A stretch of 35,459 nucleotides of DNA from an uncultured Dechloromonas sp. Lineage in GTDB: Bacteria; Pseudomonadota; Gammaproteobacteria; Burkholderiales; Rhodocyclaceae. Position 1 is the first letter of the stretch; each line of letters opens with the position of its first letter. Of this stretch, positions 1 through 6,024 are shown one piece after another. The DNA lies in assembly GCA_946477505.1 (NCBI GenBank), contig CAMKYP010000002.1, positions 1 to 35,459 on the forward strand, written 5' to 3'. The notes below the pieces were generated by a model. That model did not search any database. It had not been told where the DNA came from and was given only the letters and a program-made list of their open reading frames with translations. Made by a program: the position numbers and the translations under genes.

Positions 1-20
1 AAAAGTGACTCGATTTTATG

Positions 21-2249
21 TCACCCTTGGCAGACGAAATTTCGGGGGAAGCTCATTTTGTTGCTGGGATGGACGTAAAAGCTTCTGTCGTCTCCTCCTC
101 GAACTGTTTCCATGCCGTATGCTCGCTGTGCTTCCTCCATGCTTCGATGCCACATCTTCTCAAGTCGTCCTTGGCAGACCGAATTAGGCAGGGGCAGGTT
201 TGCTGATATTTTTTTAAGGTCGAGAAGGCCCAGGCGTATTTCAGGTACGAAGCCTGCAGGTCGAGATGCGTACGGCCGGAAACTGTTGAGCTTTTTTGGA
301 ATGTTGAAGCCGACGCACCAAACATTGGGTGGGCTCGCAGCTTCAAGCATTTCCAGCAAATAATCGTGCTCGTGGTCTTTTCGGCCGATCAGCACATCCA
401 GGTCAGCTTGAAGGACGAAGCGCGTCGATACCTGTCCAAATGCCCACAATTGGGCGAACAGTGGCGCACCCGAATGAGTGTGCGTTGCAGTAATTCCGTT
501 GATGGAGAACCAGTTGGCGTAGGTTGCTTCAATTACTTCCGCGTCTTCTGGTGCCACCCATACAGCATCGATGACGCCGTTGGTTTTCAGCTCGTCGGCA
601 CTATCCAGCAGGGCTTGGAGATCGCCCGTAGTGTATTGACGAAGGTATGCCCCCACGAAAGGATCAATCGCAACCACCACCTTGGCGAAGAGCCTTGGGG
701 TTGATAACTGAAAAACGATATGCGCAACCTGCTCTCGGAAGGTGGCGTGGTCCTGCGGGCATGCCTTTATGAGTAGAGTGACATCATTTGCGACAAGCGC
801 CTTGGTGGCCGGGGCCTTGGGTAAAGTTGCCAGCGGGTGTAGTTCGCGCACTAGACCATCATAAAAAGCAGCAAAGCCATGCAGTTCGGCCAACACCTCA
901 TGTTGCCGTTTGGTGCTGTTTCTGCGCACCAGTTCGCCATCCGGCCAACCAAGGACGCCCAGCGCGTAAAGGCGAGCAGCAGAATCCAAAAATCTCGATG
1001 GTGCGTATGGCTGGATGTCGCGCCCGATATCGATGTAGGTCAGGCGACCTGTAGAAAAGCGTAGGTTCTCTCTCTTGATATTGCTGGCCACTAAGCCGGC
1101 TTGCGCGAGGTCGAGCAAGAAACCTCGTACCTCATCAAGGGGAATGTTTGTACCGATCGTCTCAAGTGGTTTGTCTCGATAGCGGCAAAATGTCGCTCCG
1201 GACTCCGAAAACGAATGATGAAAAACGGGGATGCGGCCCTTGGCGCTGATTGATGCTTTGGCCAGTTGGGCGATATCGGTCTGTTTTGCGGTGTGAGGAT
1301 AAAATAACTTGACGACATATTCACCTTGTCGCCAAACACATCCCTCCATGCCGAAGCCAAGGAACTCTCCCGGTTCCGAAAGTGAAGCAAGCCACGTCTG
1401 ACTAGCCGAGGCGAGTTCTTCTCTGACACGCCGATGGGCACCGATTTTTTCGTTGTTCGTTGTCGTCTGGCCGCGTAATGAATAGTGGCAATAGACTGGA
1501 TACGGGAGGATTGCAGCCTCATCGGCTCGGAAGAAAAGCAATTGGGCTACAAGCCAATGATCTTCTGCGCTGCGGATTGATGGGTATCGAATGCCGCATC
1601 GTGTTCGGAGGAGCAGGTTGCAAGAAGGGAGTTCGTTGACCGATTGCCCGAAGCAGAATGCCTCAATGAACTGAACCAGTTGTTCGCGATCGAGCAAAAT
1701 ATCAGGGTTGGCTATGTTGTCTGGTTTGACCGGAACTCGGTCTCTTTCCAGGTGGTTGCTACCTAGGACAAAGCTTGCACCCTTGGATTCTCCTGCGCAT
1801 ACCAGAGTATCTACTGACGTCGATGAACAAAGCAGGTCATCCGGGTCCAAGCGCGCAACCCAGCGTGCATTGGGTAGATCAGATTCAACAAAATCAAGAA
1901 TGGCATTTCTGGCCAGTGCAGCACTGCCACAATGCCCTTTCAGCAAAACCAGTCCGGGATGTTCAAGCAGATCGGCAATCTCGGTTTGCCAATCATCGGT
2001 GGAATTGTCATCCAGTAGAACAACGGCACAGTGCCCCTCGGTTAAGGTTTGGCTCAGTGCTGACTCCAGGGCGAAATAGAGTGTTGACGCCTGGTTGTGC
2101 AATGGCATCGCAATGATGACAGCGGCCGATTGTGCGTAGCTGCTGATTTCCCCCATCGTTCGCAGATTGCGTGGGCACAAAATCGCTTCTTCCTTGATTG
2201 GTGCTCGAAACCCGTCAAACGGGTCATCCCTAAGTGCGCGGCTACTCAT
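21..2249 (-). CDS. Glycosyltransferase - kinase-like - glycosyltransferase fusion protein
   Basis: Large fusion protein of 742 residues. Residues about 42-270 form a family 2 glycosyltransferase (GT-A fold) with an early AAVIIAMPLHNQ strand and a DPDD metal-binding motif near 135-138. Residues about 295-440 look like a protein-kinase fold: a glycine-rich GFGMEGCV loop near 298, a lysine in VVKLF near 314, a catalytic-loop-like SNIKRENLRF near 389-398 and DIG in place of DFG near 407. The loop Asp appears replaced by Asn, so the domain may be a pseudokinase. Residues about 490-742 look like a second GT-A domain with a DLD motif near 616-618. The ATG at 2249 overlaps the upstream stop (ATGA), which decided the start; an open frame extends further upstream to 2288. 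It is the last gene of a radical SAM/glycosyltransferase operon. No signal peptide or membrane segment is seen, so a cytoplasmic location is inferred. Substrates are unknown. Confidence 0.75.
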   Translation of the reverse strand: MSSRALRDDPFDGFRAPIKEEAILCPRNLRTMGEISSYAQSAAVIIAMPLHNQASTLYFALESALSQTLTEGHCAVVLLDDNSTDDWQTEIADLLEHPGLVLLKGHCGSAALARNAILDFVESDLPNARWVARLDPDDLLCSSTSVDTLVCAGESKGASFVLGSNHLERDRVPVKPDNIANPDILLDREQLVQFIEAFCFGQSVNELPSCNLLLRTRCGIRYPSIRSAEDHWLVAQLLFFRADEAAILPYPVYCHYSLRGQTTTNNEKIGAHRRVREELASASQTWLASLSEPGEFLGFGMEGCVWRQGEYVVKLFYPHTAKQTDIAQLAKASISAKGRIPVFHHSFSESGATFCRYRDKPLETIGTNIPLDEVRGFLLDLAQAGLVASNIKRENLRFSTGRLTYIDIGRDIQPYAPSRFLDSAARLYALGVLGWPDGELVRRNSTKRQHEVLAELHGFAAFYDGLVRELHPLATLPKAPATKALVANDVTLLIKACPQDHATFREQVAHIVFQLSTPRLFAKVVVAIDPFVGAYLRQYTTGDLQALLDSADELKTNGVIDAVWVAPEDAEVIEATYANWFSINGITATHTHSGAPLFAQLWAFGQVSTRFVLQADLDVLIGRKDHEHDYLLEMLEAASPPNVWCVGFNIPKKLNSFRPYASRPAGFVPEIRLGLLDLKKISANLPLPNSVCQGRLEKMWHRSMEEAQRAYGMETVRGGDDRSFYVHPSNKMSFPRNFVCQG

Positions 2250-3034
2250 TGCAACTCGTCCGCCGTTAGAGAAAACAACTCGAAACATCGAGACATGAAT
2301 CGCTGGCGAATCTCAAGGGACATTCGATGGCCGTGCAATGCCAAGAAGTGTCGAAGTGCATTGGTTTTTTCGGGGCCTGGTCGAGAAAGTGCGTTCGGAT
2401 AGGCATTCAGATTCCATGTTGCGGTGTGGCGGCCGGTGAACGAAATCCGGGTTTCAGGAAGGTCGAGCATTCGAATTGCCAAATCCCTGTCATGGCAACA
2501 GACGAGACTCTCTCGGAATCCACCGGCCGCGACGAGTTTGGTCGCAGTTGCAAAAGTGTTGCTTCCCTGCCAACCAGGATTGCCGATCAGGAAATCATTG
2601 ACCGCCAGGATTTTGAGGGGAGGGCGCGGGATTTCCTGCCCCTCAACGCAAATCCGCAAACCCGAGATCACTACATCCGGCCAAGATTCGCTTTCGGCCG
2701 TGCTCATGCAGAGGGCTAGATGGTCGGTATCCCACCGGTCATCATCGTCGAGGATTGCGATGTAGGATTCAGGCCAAGCTTGCTGGATAAAGGCGAGGCC
2801 GGTGTTCCAAGTGCCGGCAACACCTGAGGCGCGGGCATTCTCAAGGAAATGGATTTCGGTGGCTGGTATCAACGCCCGAATGGCTTGGCGCGCATTGGTG
2901 GGTAACCCCTGGCGATCAGCAACAATTACTAGAGCATCTGGCAGACGAGACTGTTGGGCAATGCTTGGGATTGATGTCGTCAGTAGCGCTTCAACTCTTG
3001 GACAGGTTGCGACAAGGCCGATGATTTGGGTCAC
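2246..3034 (-). CDS. Family 2 glycosyltransferase
   Basis: A 262-residue GT-A type glycosyltransferase that probably transfers a sugar from a nucleotide-sugar donor. It opens directly with the first beta strand (VTQIIGLVATCPR), has the typical SIAQQSRLPDALVIVAD segment, and carries an acidic ILDDDDRW motif near residues 95-102 that would bind the metal and the nucleotide diphosphate. The start is the GTG at 3034, whose last two bases are shared with the TGA stop of the radical SAM gene (GTGA). This gives a protein that begins exactly at the domain and implies translational coupling. Its own stop overlaps the ATG of the following fusion gene. Acceptor and donor cannot be told from sequence. 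Frame and family are clear; the exact role is not. Confidence 0.8.
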   Translation of the reverse strand: MTQIIGLVATCPRVEALLTTSIPSIAQQSRLPDALVIVADRQGLPTNARQAIRALIPATEIHFLENARASGVAGTWNTGLAFIQQAWPESYIAILDDDDRWDTDHLALCMSTAESESWPDVVISGLRICVEGQEIPRPPLKILAVNDFLIGNPGWQGSNTFATATKLVAAGGFRESLVCCHDRDLAIRMLDLPETRISFTGRHTATWNLNAYPNALSRPGPEKTNALRHFLALHGHRMSLEIRQRFMSRCFELFSLTADELQ

Positions 3035-3930
3035 TCGACCTCCGAACGGTGAGCTGCTGTCCCGGCCCGTGACCGCCAATCTTCGTAGATTTTTTGCCAC
3101 GATGGTGACGTTTCCTGCGTCAAGAGAGGAGGGCGAAGCTTTTCTGGAACATAGTGCCCATCGCGAAACCGTCCGCATAACCGACAGGCAGTGTCCATCA
3201 GATCGCGCATTTCATCACTCGGCGGGGGCAATCGACTCCTTCCTCGCTGGAGGCCCAGTACGCGGTCGATTCCTCCTGCTATTGCGCAGGGGTAATAGCC
3301 TTGCGGGGTCAAACCCAACCCGCATGTGCTCGCGATAGCGCATCCATTTCTATAGTCGGCCCACGAGTACGCAATGCTGTCTTGTGGTGCGAGATTGAAT
3401 GGGCCGAATCCTGGCTGCACATCGCTGTTCTTGGACGAGTTCTCGATGTAGATGGATCTGGGAATCGATTGGAGGATGCGCTTCACCTTTGGTCCATAGC
3501 CATTGGTCACGAGCTGAATCGATGTGTCGGGATATTCAGCGCTATAGCGCTTCAATTCGTCGAGTATTGCCATGAAATCCGGATGGAGAGTCGGTTCCCC
3601 TCCAAGAAGTCGAATACGGCTCCAACTGCGTCGAGCCAACAGTGAATCGTCAACGAATTGTCTGACAGTATCTAGACCGATATGAGCGGCCTCTGGGGCT
3701 TGTGCACTAGACCTGTTGCAGTTATTGCAGCGGAGGTTGCATAGGTAGGTCAGATCGATCTCGATGGTGTCGGTCGCCGCGCGGTATTGGTAACCAAGTA
3801 GCTTGGTCGTTGGGCGCTGGACACGAATCCAACGAAGCAACTTCATCACCGCGAATACGCAGCGATAGAACGTCCTGAATCGACGGGGGAAATCCCGCGA
3901 ATATGAAAAGCCGCTCTTCGAGATGGACAA
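3031..3930 (-). CDS. Radical SAM protein
   Basis: Radical S-adenosylmethionine enzyme of about 299 residues. The CX3CX2C cluster motif is visible as CNLRCNNC at residues 64-71, followed by a GGEP motif (LLGGEPTLHPDF) that binds the SAM amino group. Later cysteines (GCAIASTCGL, YYPCAIAGG, ACRLCGRF) are spaced like a small auxiliary-cluster (SPASM/twitch-like) tail, as in peptide- or sugar-modifying members. The 5' end is uncertain: TTG at 3930 keeps a basic N-terminal stretch, ATG at 3846 would remove 28 residues, and neither has a clear ribosome binding site. It is the first gene of a coupled operon with two glycosyltransferase genes, so it may modify the acceptor or sugar handled by them; that is inference. 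Confidence 0.8.
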   Translation of the reverse strand: MSISKSGFSYSRDFPRRFRTFYRCVFAVMKLLRWIRVQRPTTKLLGYQYRAATDTIEIDLTYLCNLRCNNCNRSSAQAPEAAHIGLDTVRQFVDDSLLARRSWSRIRLLGGEPTLHPDFMAILDELKRYSAEYPDTSIQLVTNGYGPKVKRILQSIPRSIYIENSSKNSDVQPGFGPFNLAPQDSIAYSWADYRNGCAIASTCGLGLTPQGYYPCAIAGGIDRVLGLQRGRSRLPPPSDEMRDLMDTACRLCGRFRDGHYVPEKLRPPLLTQETSPSWQKIYEDWRSRAGTAAHRSEVE

Positions 3931-4020
3931 TTTTCTGCTCAGTTCGGCAGCGGGGTGAGCTGCCCAGCAAGTTGGGAGGGGCTGAAGAATGCCAGATAAT
4001 TGGGGGGTAATTCAATCTAA

Positions 4021-4932
4021 CTAAGTTGCTATCGCTCTTCCGGCTTCGCCAAGCTTCTTTCTTTGAACATAGGCGCTTTTGCTTTCGTCGTCGTATTTGC
4101 ATTCCCAGGCTGTTTTTCCATCGATTTCCTCCAGTGCTTTTTTCACGGACATTCGACGGCCATAGAGGGCATCACCACTGCTGCTGTCGCCCCAAATGTG
4201 CTTGACGAGCAGGTCGAGTCCAATACGGTTTCCCTCGCATGGTCTCAGCCAACCACTCAGCCAGACAAGTAAGCGTACTGCGGCATCAGTTTTGAGTTTT
4301 CGCAGTTCATCCATATCGACGAAGGTGGTTGGTGCCAAAACCAGTGCTTTGCTGAGCATAGGGTTGAATGCAATCTGCAATTCTCCATCGCCTTGGACTA
4401 CGCCGATCAGTTGAGCCTTCCAGTACGCTTCTGCAGAGTCCTCCTGGTAAATCGAGAATGTTGTGCTGGCCAGTCGTCCCAGGCTTTCCTCAATTCTCGT
4501 AATGGCCGGGCCGCTGATTTTCAGTCCGAGCGTATGGGCAATCTCTCTGGGCGTGACCGCAATGGTTAGGCATTCGAGATTGCTGGCATCAAGGTCTAAT
4601 TTGAGGGCGTCTCGCGCTGAAAGCTGCTCTGCATTCGAGCACTCTTGCCCGGTGCGCGTGGCTCGCCCTGGTTGGGCGGCAATTCGATGGATAGCGAGGA
4701 AGACTTTTTGGTCTTTGATGCACAAGCGGCCAGCAGGGTTTTGCCATCGAAACGTTACGATTTTGTATGGGTAGGTCACATCCAGCGGTGATTCGCTACG
4801 CGCTCCATGCATGATGGGACGGAATAGACCATCGGCTAAGCAGTGTGAGGTATCGATTCGTGCGTGATCAAAGACGATGCCTTTGACAGAGATTTCACGT
4901 TTTTTTGCGGTGAGAGATTTTGTATTTGTCAT
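4021..4932 (-). CDS. repC: RepC-type (IncQ family) plasmid replication initiator on the chromosome
   Basis: A 303-residue protein resembling RepC of IncQ plasmids such as RSF1010, which binds origin iterons and opens the origin for the RepA helicase and RepB primase. Shared features recalled from the family are the N-terminal HARxDxxHCLAxGLFR and LDVTYxY segments (residues about 23-55) and the C-terminal AVRLLVWLSGW...VKHIWGDSS...RRMSVKKALEEI region (about 220-280), with winged-helix character. No repA or repB partner lies in the window. The gene is AT-richer than the housekeeping genes and sits between tRNA-Val and the glycosyltransferase operon. There is no Shine-Dalgarno sequence before the ATG; a promoter ends only a few bases upstream. 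A small inverted repeat (arms at 3946-3951 and 3959-3964) follows the stop. Probably a remnant of an integrated plasmid or island. Confidence 0.8.
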   Translation of the reverse strand: MTNTKSLTAKKREISVKGIVFDHARIDTSHCLADGLFRPIMHGARSESPLDVTYPYKIVTFRWQNPAGRLCIKDQKVFLAIHRIAAQPGRATRTGQECSNAEQLSARDALKLDLDASNLECLTIAVTPREIAHTLGLKISGPAITRIEESLGRLASTTFSIYQEDSAEAYWKAQLIGVVQGDGELQIAFNPMLSKALVLAPTTFVDMDELRKLKTDAAVRLLVWLSGWLRPCEGNRIGLDLLVKHIWGDSSSGDALYGRRMSVKKALEEIDGKTAWECKYDDESKSAYVQRKKLGEAGRAIAT

Positions 4933-4940
4933 GAAAACAG

Positions 4941-4969
4941 CCTATCAAAGTGACCTGGGCTGTTGTCAA
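4941..4969 (-). promoter_or_regulatory. Putative repC promoter with overlapping inverted repeat
   Basis: On the minus strand a perfect -35 TTGACA (4964-4969) is followed after 17 bp by a weak -10 GATAGG (4941-4946). An inverted repeat ACAGCC (4937-4942) / GGCTGT (4958-4963) lies across the -10 and spacer and could be an operator for autoregulation. The predicted transcription start would be within a few bases of the repC ATG at 4932, suggesting a leaderless or very short-leader mRNA. Confidence 0.45.
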
Positions 4970-5018
4970 GTGAGTGAGCTAATCAACTGAAATGCTCAAT
5001 TGCCATCAGGATTTGCCG

Positions 5019-5068
5019 TGGCATTTTGTGGCATTTTGACCCCGCAAAAATGTAGCCTATATGTAGCC
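5019..5068. repeat. Two pairs of short direct repeats upstream of repC
   Basis: TGGCATTTTG occurs twice in tandem (5019-5028 and 5029-5038). ATGTAGCC occurs at 5050-5057 and again at 5061-5068, 11 bp apart, about one helical turn. They could be short iterons or operator half-sites for RepC. Confidence 0.5.
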
Positions 5069-5124
5069 CAGTTGTGGTGTGAAAATTTCAATATATTGAT
5101 TTATATATAAAATTAAAACATGCA

Positions 5125-5145
5125 CCGGTGATGCTGCATCATCGG
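5125..5145. repeat. Imperfect dyad, 9-bp arms
   Basis: Arms CCGGTGATG (5125-5133) and CATCATCGG (5137-5145) flank a 3-base centre; pairing is complete apart from one G-T pair. It lies in the AT-rich region upstream of repC. Confidence 0.5.
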
Positions 5146-5215
5146 GGTATGCTTGGGCTGCTCTTTTGATTCTTTAACCATTTGATTTTATGTAATAGTT
5201 TTTATATTTTCATTT

Positions 5216-5240
5216 GGTTTCCGGAAGGCTTCCGGAAACC
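5216..5240. repeat. Perfect 12-bp inverted repeat
   Basis: Arms GGTTTCCGGAAG (5216-5227) and CTTCCGGAAACC (5229-5240) flank a single G. This is the strongest dyad in the region and could be a binding site for a dimeric protein or a single-strand initiation hairpin. There is no U-run, so it is not a typical terminator. Confidence 0.65.
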
Positions 5241-5290
5241 AGGAAAATCTTAATGAAGATGTCTTGCTGGAATAGGGTGATTATCCCTTC

Positions 5291-5304
5291 AATGCATGCA
5301 TTGC
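5291..5304. repeat. Perfect 14-bp palindrome
   Basis: CAATGCATGCATTG reads the same on both strands. Possible operator; no function can be assigned. Confidence 0.45.
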
Positions 5305-5391
5305 CCAAGTGCTCGCGGTGATTTCAAGGACTGATCCCCGCGGTTGGAGGAACAATGGGCATTGCTTCATGTCAGGCGAAGGCAGAAAACG

Positions 5392-5416
5392 AAAAACCCT
5401 GCCGGAGCAGGGTTTT
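5392..5416 (-). terminator. Rho-independent terminator downstream of tRNA-Val
   Basis: A 10-bp stem (AAAACCCTGC at 5393-5402 with GCAGGGTTTT at 5407-5416) and a CGGA tetraloop. Read on the minus strand it ends in TTTTTC, as expected at the end of the hupB/tRNA-Val transcript. A smaller hairpin (CTACC/GGTAG) lies between it and the tRNA. Confidence 0.8.
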
Positions 5417-5448
5417 GAGATTTCGTGCTACCTTGGGGTAGGACTGTT

Positions 5449-5524
5449 TGGTGGGTGCTGACGGGGTCGAACCGCCGACATTCGCCTTGTAAGGGCGACG
5501 CTCTACCAACTGAGCTAAGCACCC
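5449..5524 (-). tRNA. tRNA-Val (anticodon UAC)
   Basis: 76 nt including an encoded CCA end. The acceptor pairs GGGTGCT with AGCACCC, the D-arm has TAGCTCAGTTGG, the anticodon stem-loop is GCCCTTACAAGGC, and the T-arm has GGTTCGACC. The anticodon TAC reads valine codons. It lies 61 bp after hupB, a linkage usual in betaproteobacteria. Its 3' end faces the accessory region, making it a plausible integration site. Confidence 0.95.
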
Positions 5525-5585
5525 GGTCCATCAATGCAATACGTAGCCGATTTTGTCTCGTCTTTGCGTATTGCGCTGGTGATGG

Positions 5586-5858
5586 TTAGTTGCAAGCGTC
5601 CTTCAGGCCCTTGCCGGCGCGGAACTTCGGCGACTTGGCTGCCTTGATCTGCAGGGTCTTGCCGGTTTGCGGGTTGCGGCCGGTACGGGCGGCACGTTCG
5701 CCAACGTAGAAGGTGCCGAAACCGATCAGGCTGACCGAGTCGCCCTTCTTCAGTGCGCCGGTGATGGCTTCAACAGCGGCATCCAGAGCGCGGCCAGCCG
5801 CAGCCTTGGAAATATCGGCTTGGGTGGCGATGGCGTCGATCAGTTCAGATTTGTTCAT
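5586..5858 (-). CDS. hupB: DNA-binding protein HU-beta
   Basis: A 90-residue HU-family histone-like protein that bends and compacts DNA as a dimer in the nucleoid. The N-terminus MNKSELIDAIA, the IGFGTFYV turn and the DNA-binding arm RAARTGRNPQTGKTLQIKAAKSPKFRAGKGLK are all typical, and the length matches the family. The ATG at 5858 has a clear AGGGGA ribosome binding site; the longer frame to 5942 would run across the promoter and is rejected. It follows lon and precedes tRNA-Val. Confidence 0.97.
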   Translation of the reverse strand: MNKSELIDAIATQADISKAAAGRALDAAVEAITGALKKGDSVSLIGFGTFYVGERAARTGRNPQTGKTLQIKAAKSPKFRAGKGLKDACN

Positions 5859-5912
5859 GTGAAAGTCCCCTAAAAGTAGGATTTGGAGTGGTGAAAACTT
5901 TGCGAGGACGGA

Positions 5913-5942
5913 TTTATATCTCTCGCGAAATCCTTGTGTCAA
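5913..5942 (-). promoter_or_regulatory. Sigma-70 promoter of hupB
   Basis: On the minus strand a perfect -35 TTGACA (5937-5942), an 18-bp spacer and -10 TATAAA (5913-5918). It gives a leader of about 50 nt before the hupB ATG and lets hupB be expressed independently of lon. Confidence 0.8.
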
Positions 5943-5977
5943 GCGGATTTTCGGTCATTTTACCGCGGGGCGGAGGG

Positions 5978-6018
5978 AGGGAAGGATGCCAGAGCGCAGG
6001 CCGCTGGCATCCTTCCCT
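5978..6018 (-). terminator. Stable 15-bp hairpin after lon
   Basis: Perfect 15-bp arms at 5978-5992 and 6004-6018 with an 11-nt loop, starting 6 bp after the lon stop codon. There is no U-run on the minus strand, so it may be an mRNA 3'-end stabiliser or a weak terminator between lon and the separate hupB promoter. Confidence 0.6.
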
Positions 6019-6024
6019 TCAAAA

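Larger units (their letters stand above)
4970..5391. other. AT-rich intergenic region, candidate plasmid-type origin/control region
   Basis: About 420 bp without a convincing gene. It contains two pairs of short direct repeats (5019-5068), a very AT-rich stretch around 5080-5120, and three dyads (5125-5145, 5216-5240, 5291-5304). AT-rich DNA with direct repeats and dyads next to a replication initiator gene is the usual arrangement of an origin or copy-control region. However, the 20-bp iterons typical of IncQ oriV are not seen. Function is inferred from position and composition. Confidence 0.4.

Noticed and set aside
3722..4102. 126-codon frame overlapping the end of repC and the start of the radical SAM gene
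   Set aside because: It overlaps both real genes in another frame and has low-quality, Arg/Ser-rich composition.
5355..5441. 28-codon frame with GGAGG before ATG on the plus strand
   Set aside because: It runs through the tRNA-Val terminator hairpin and has no convincing protein features.
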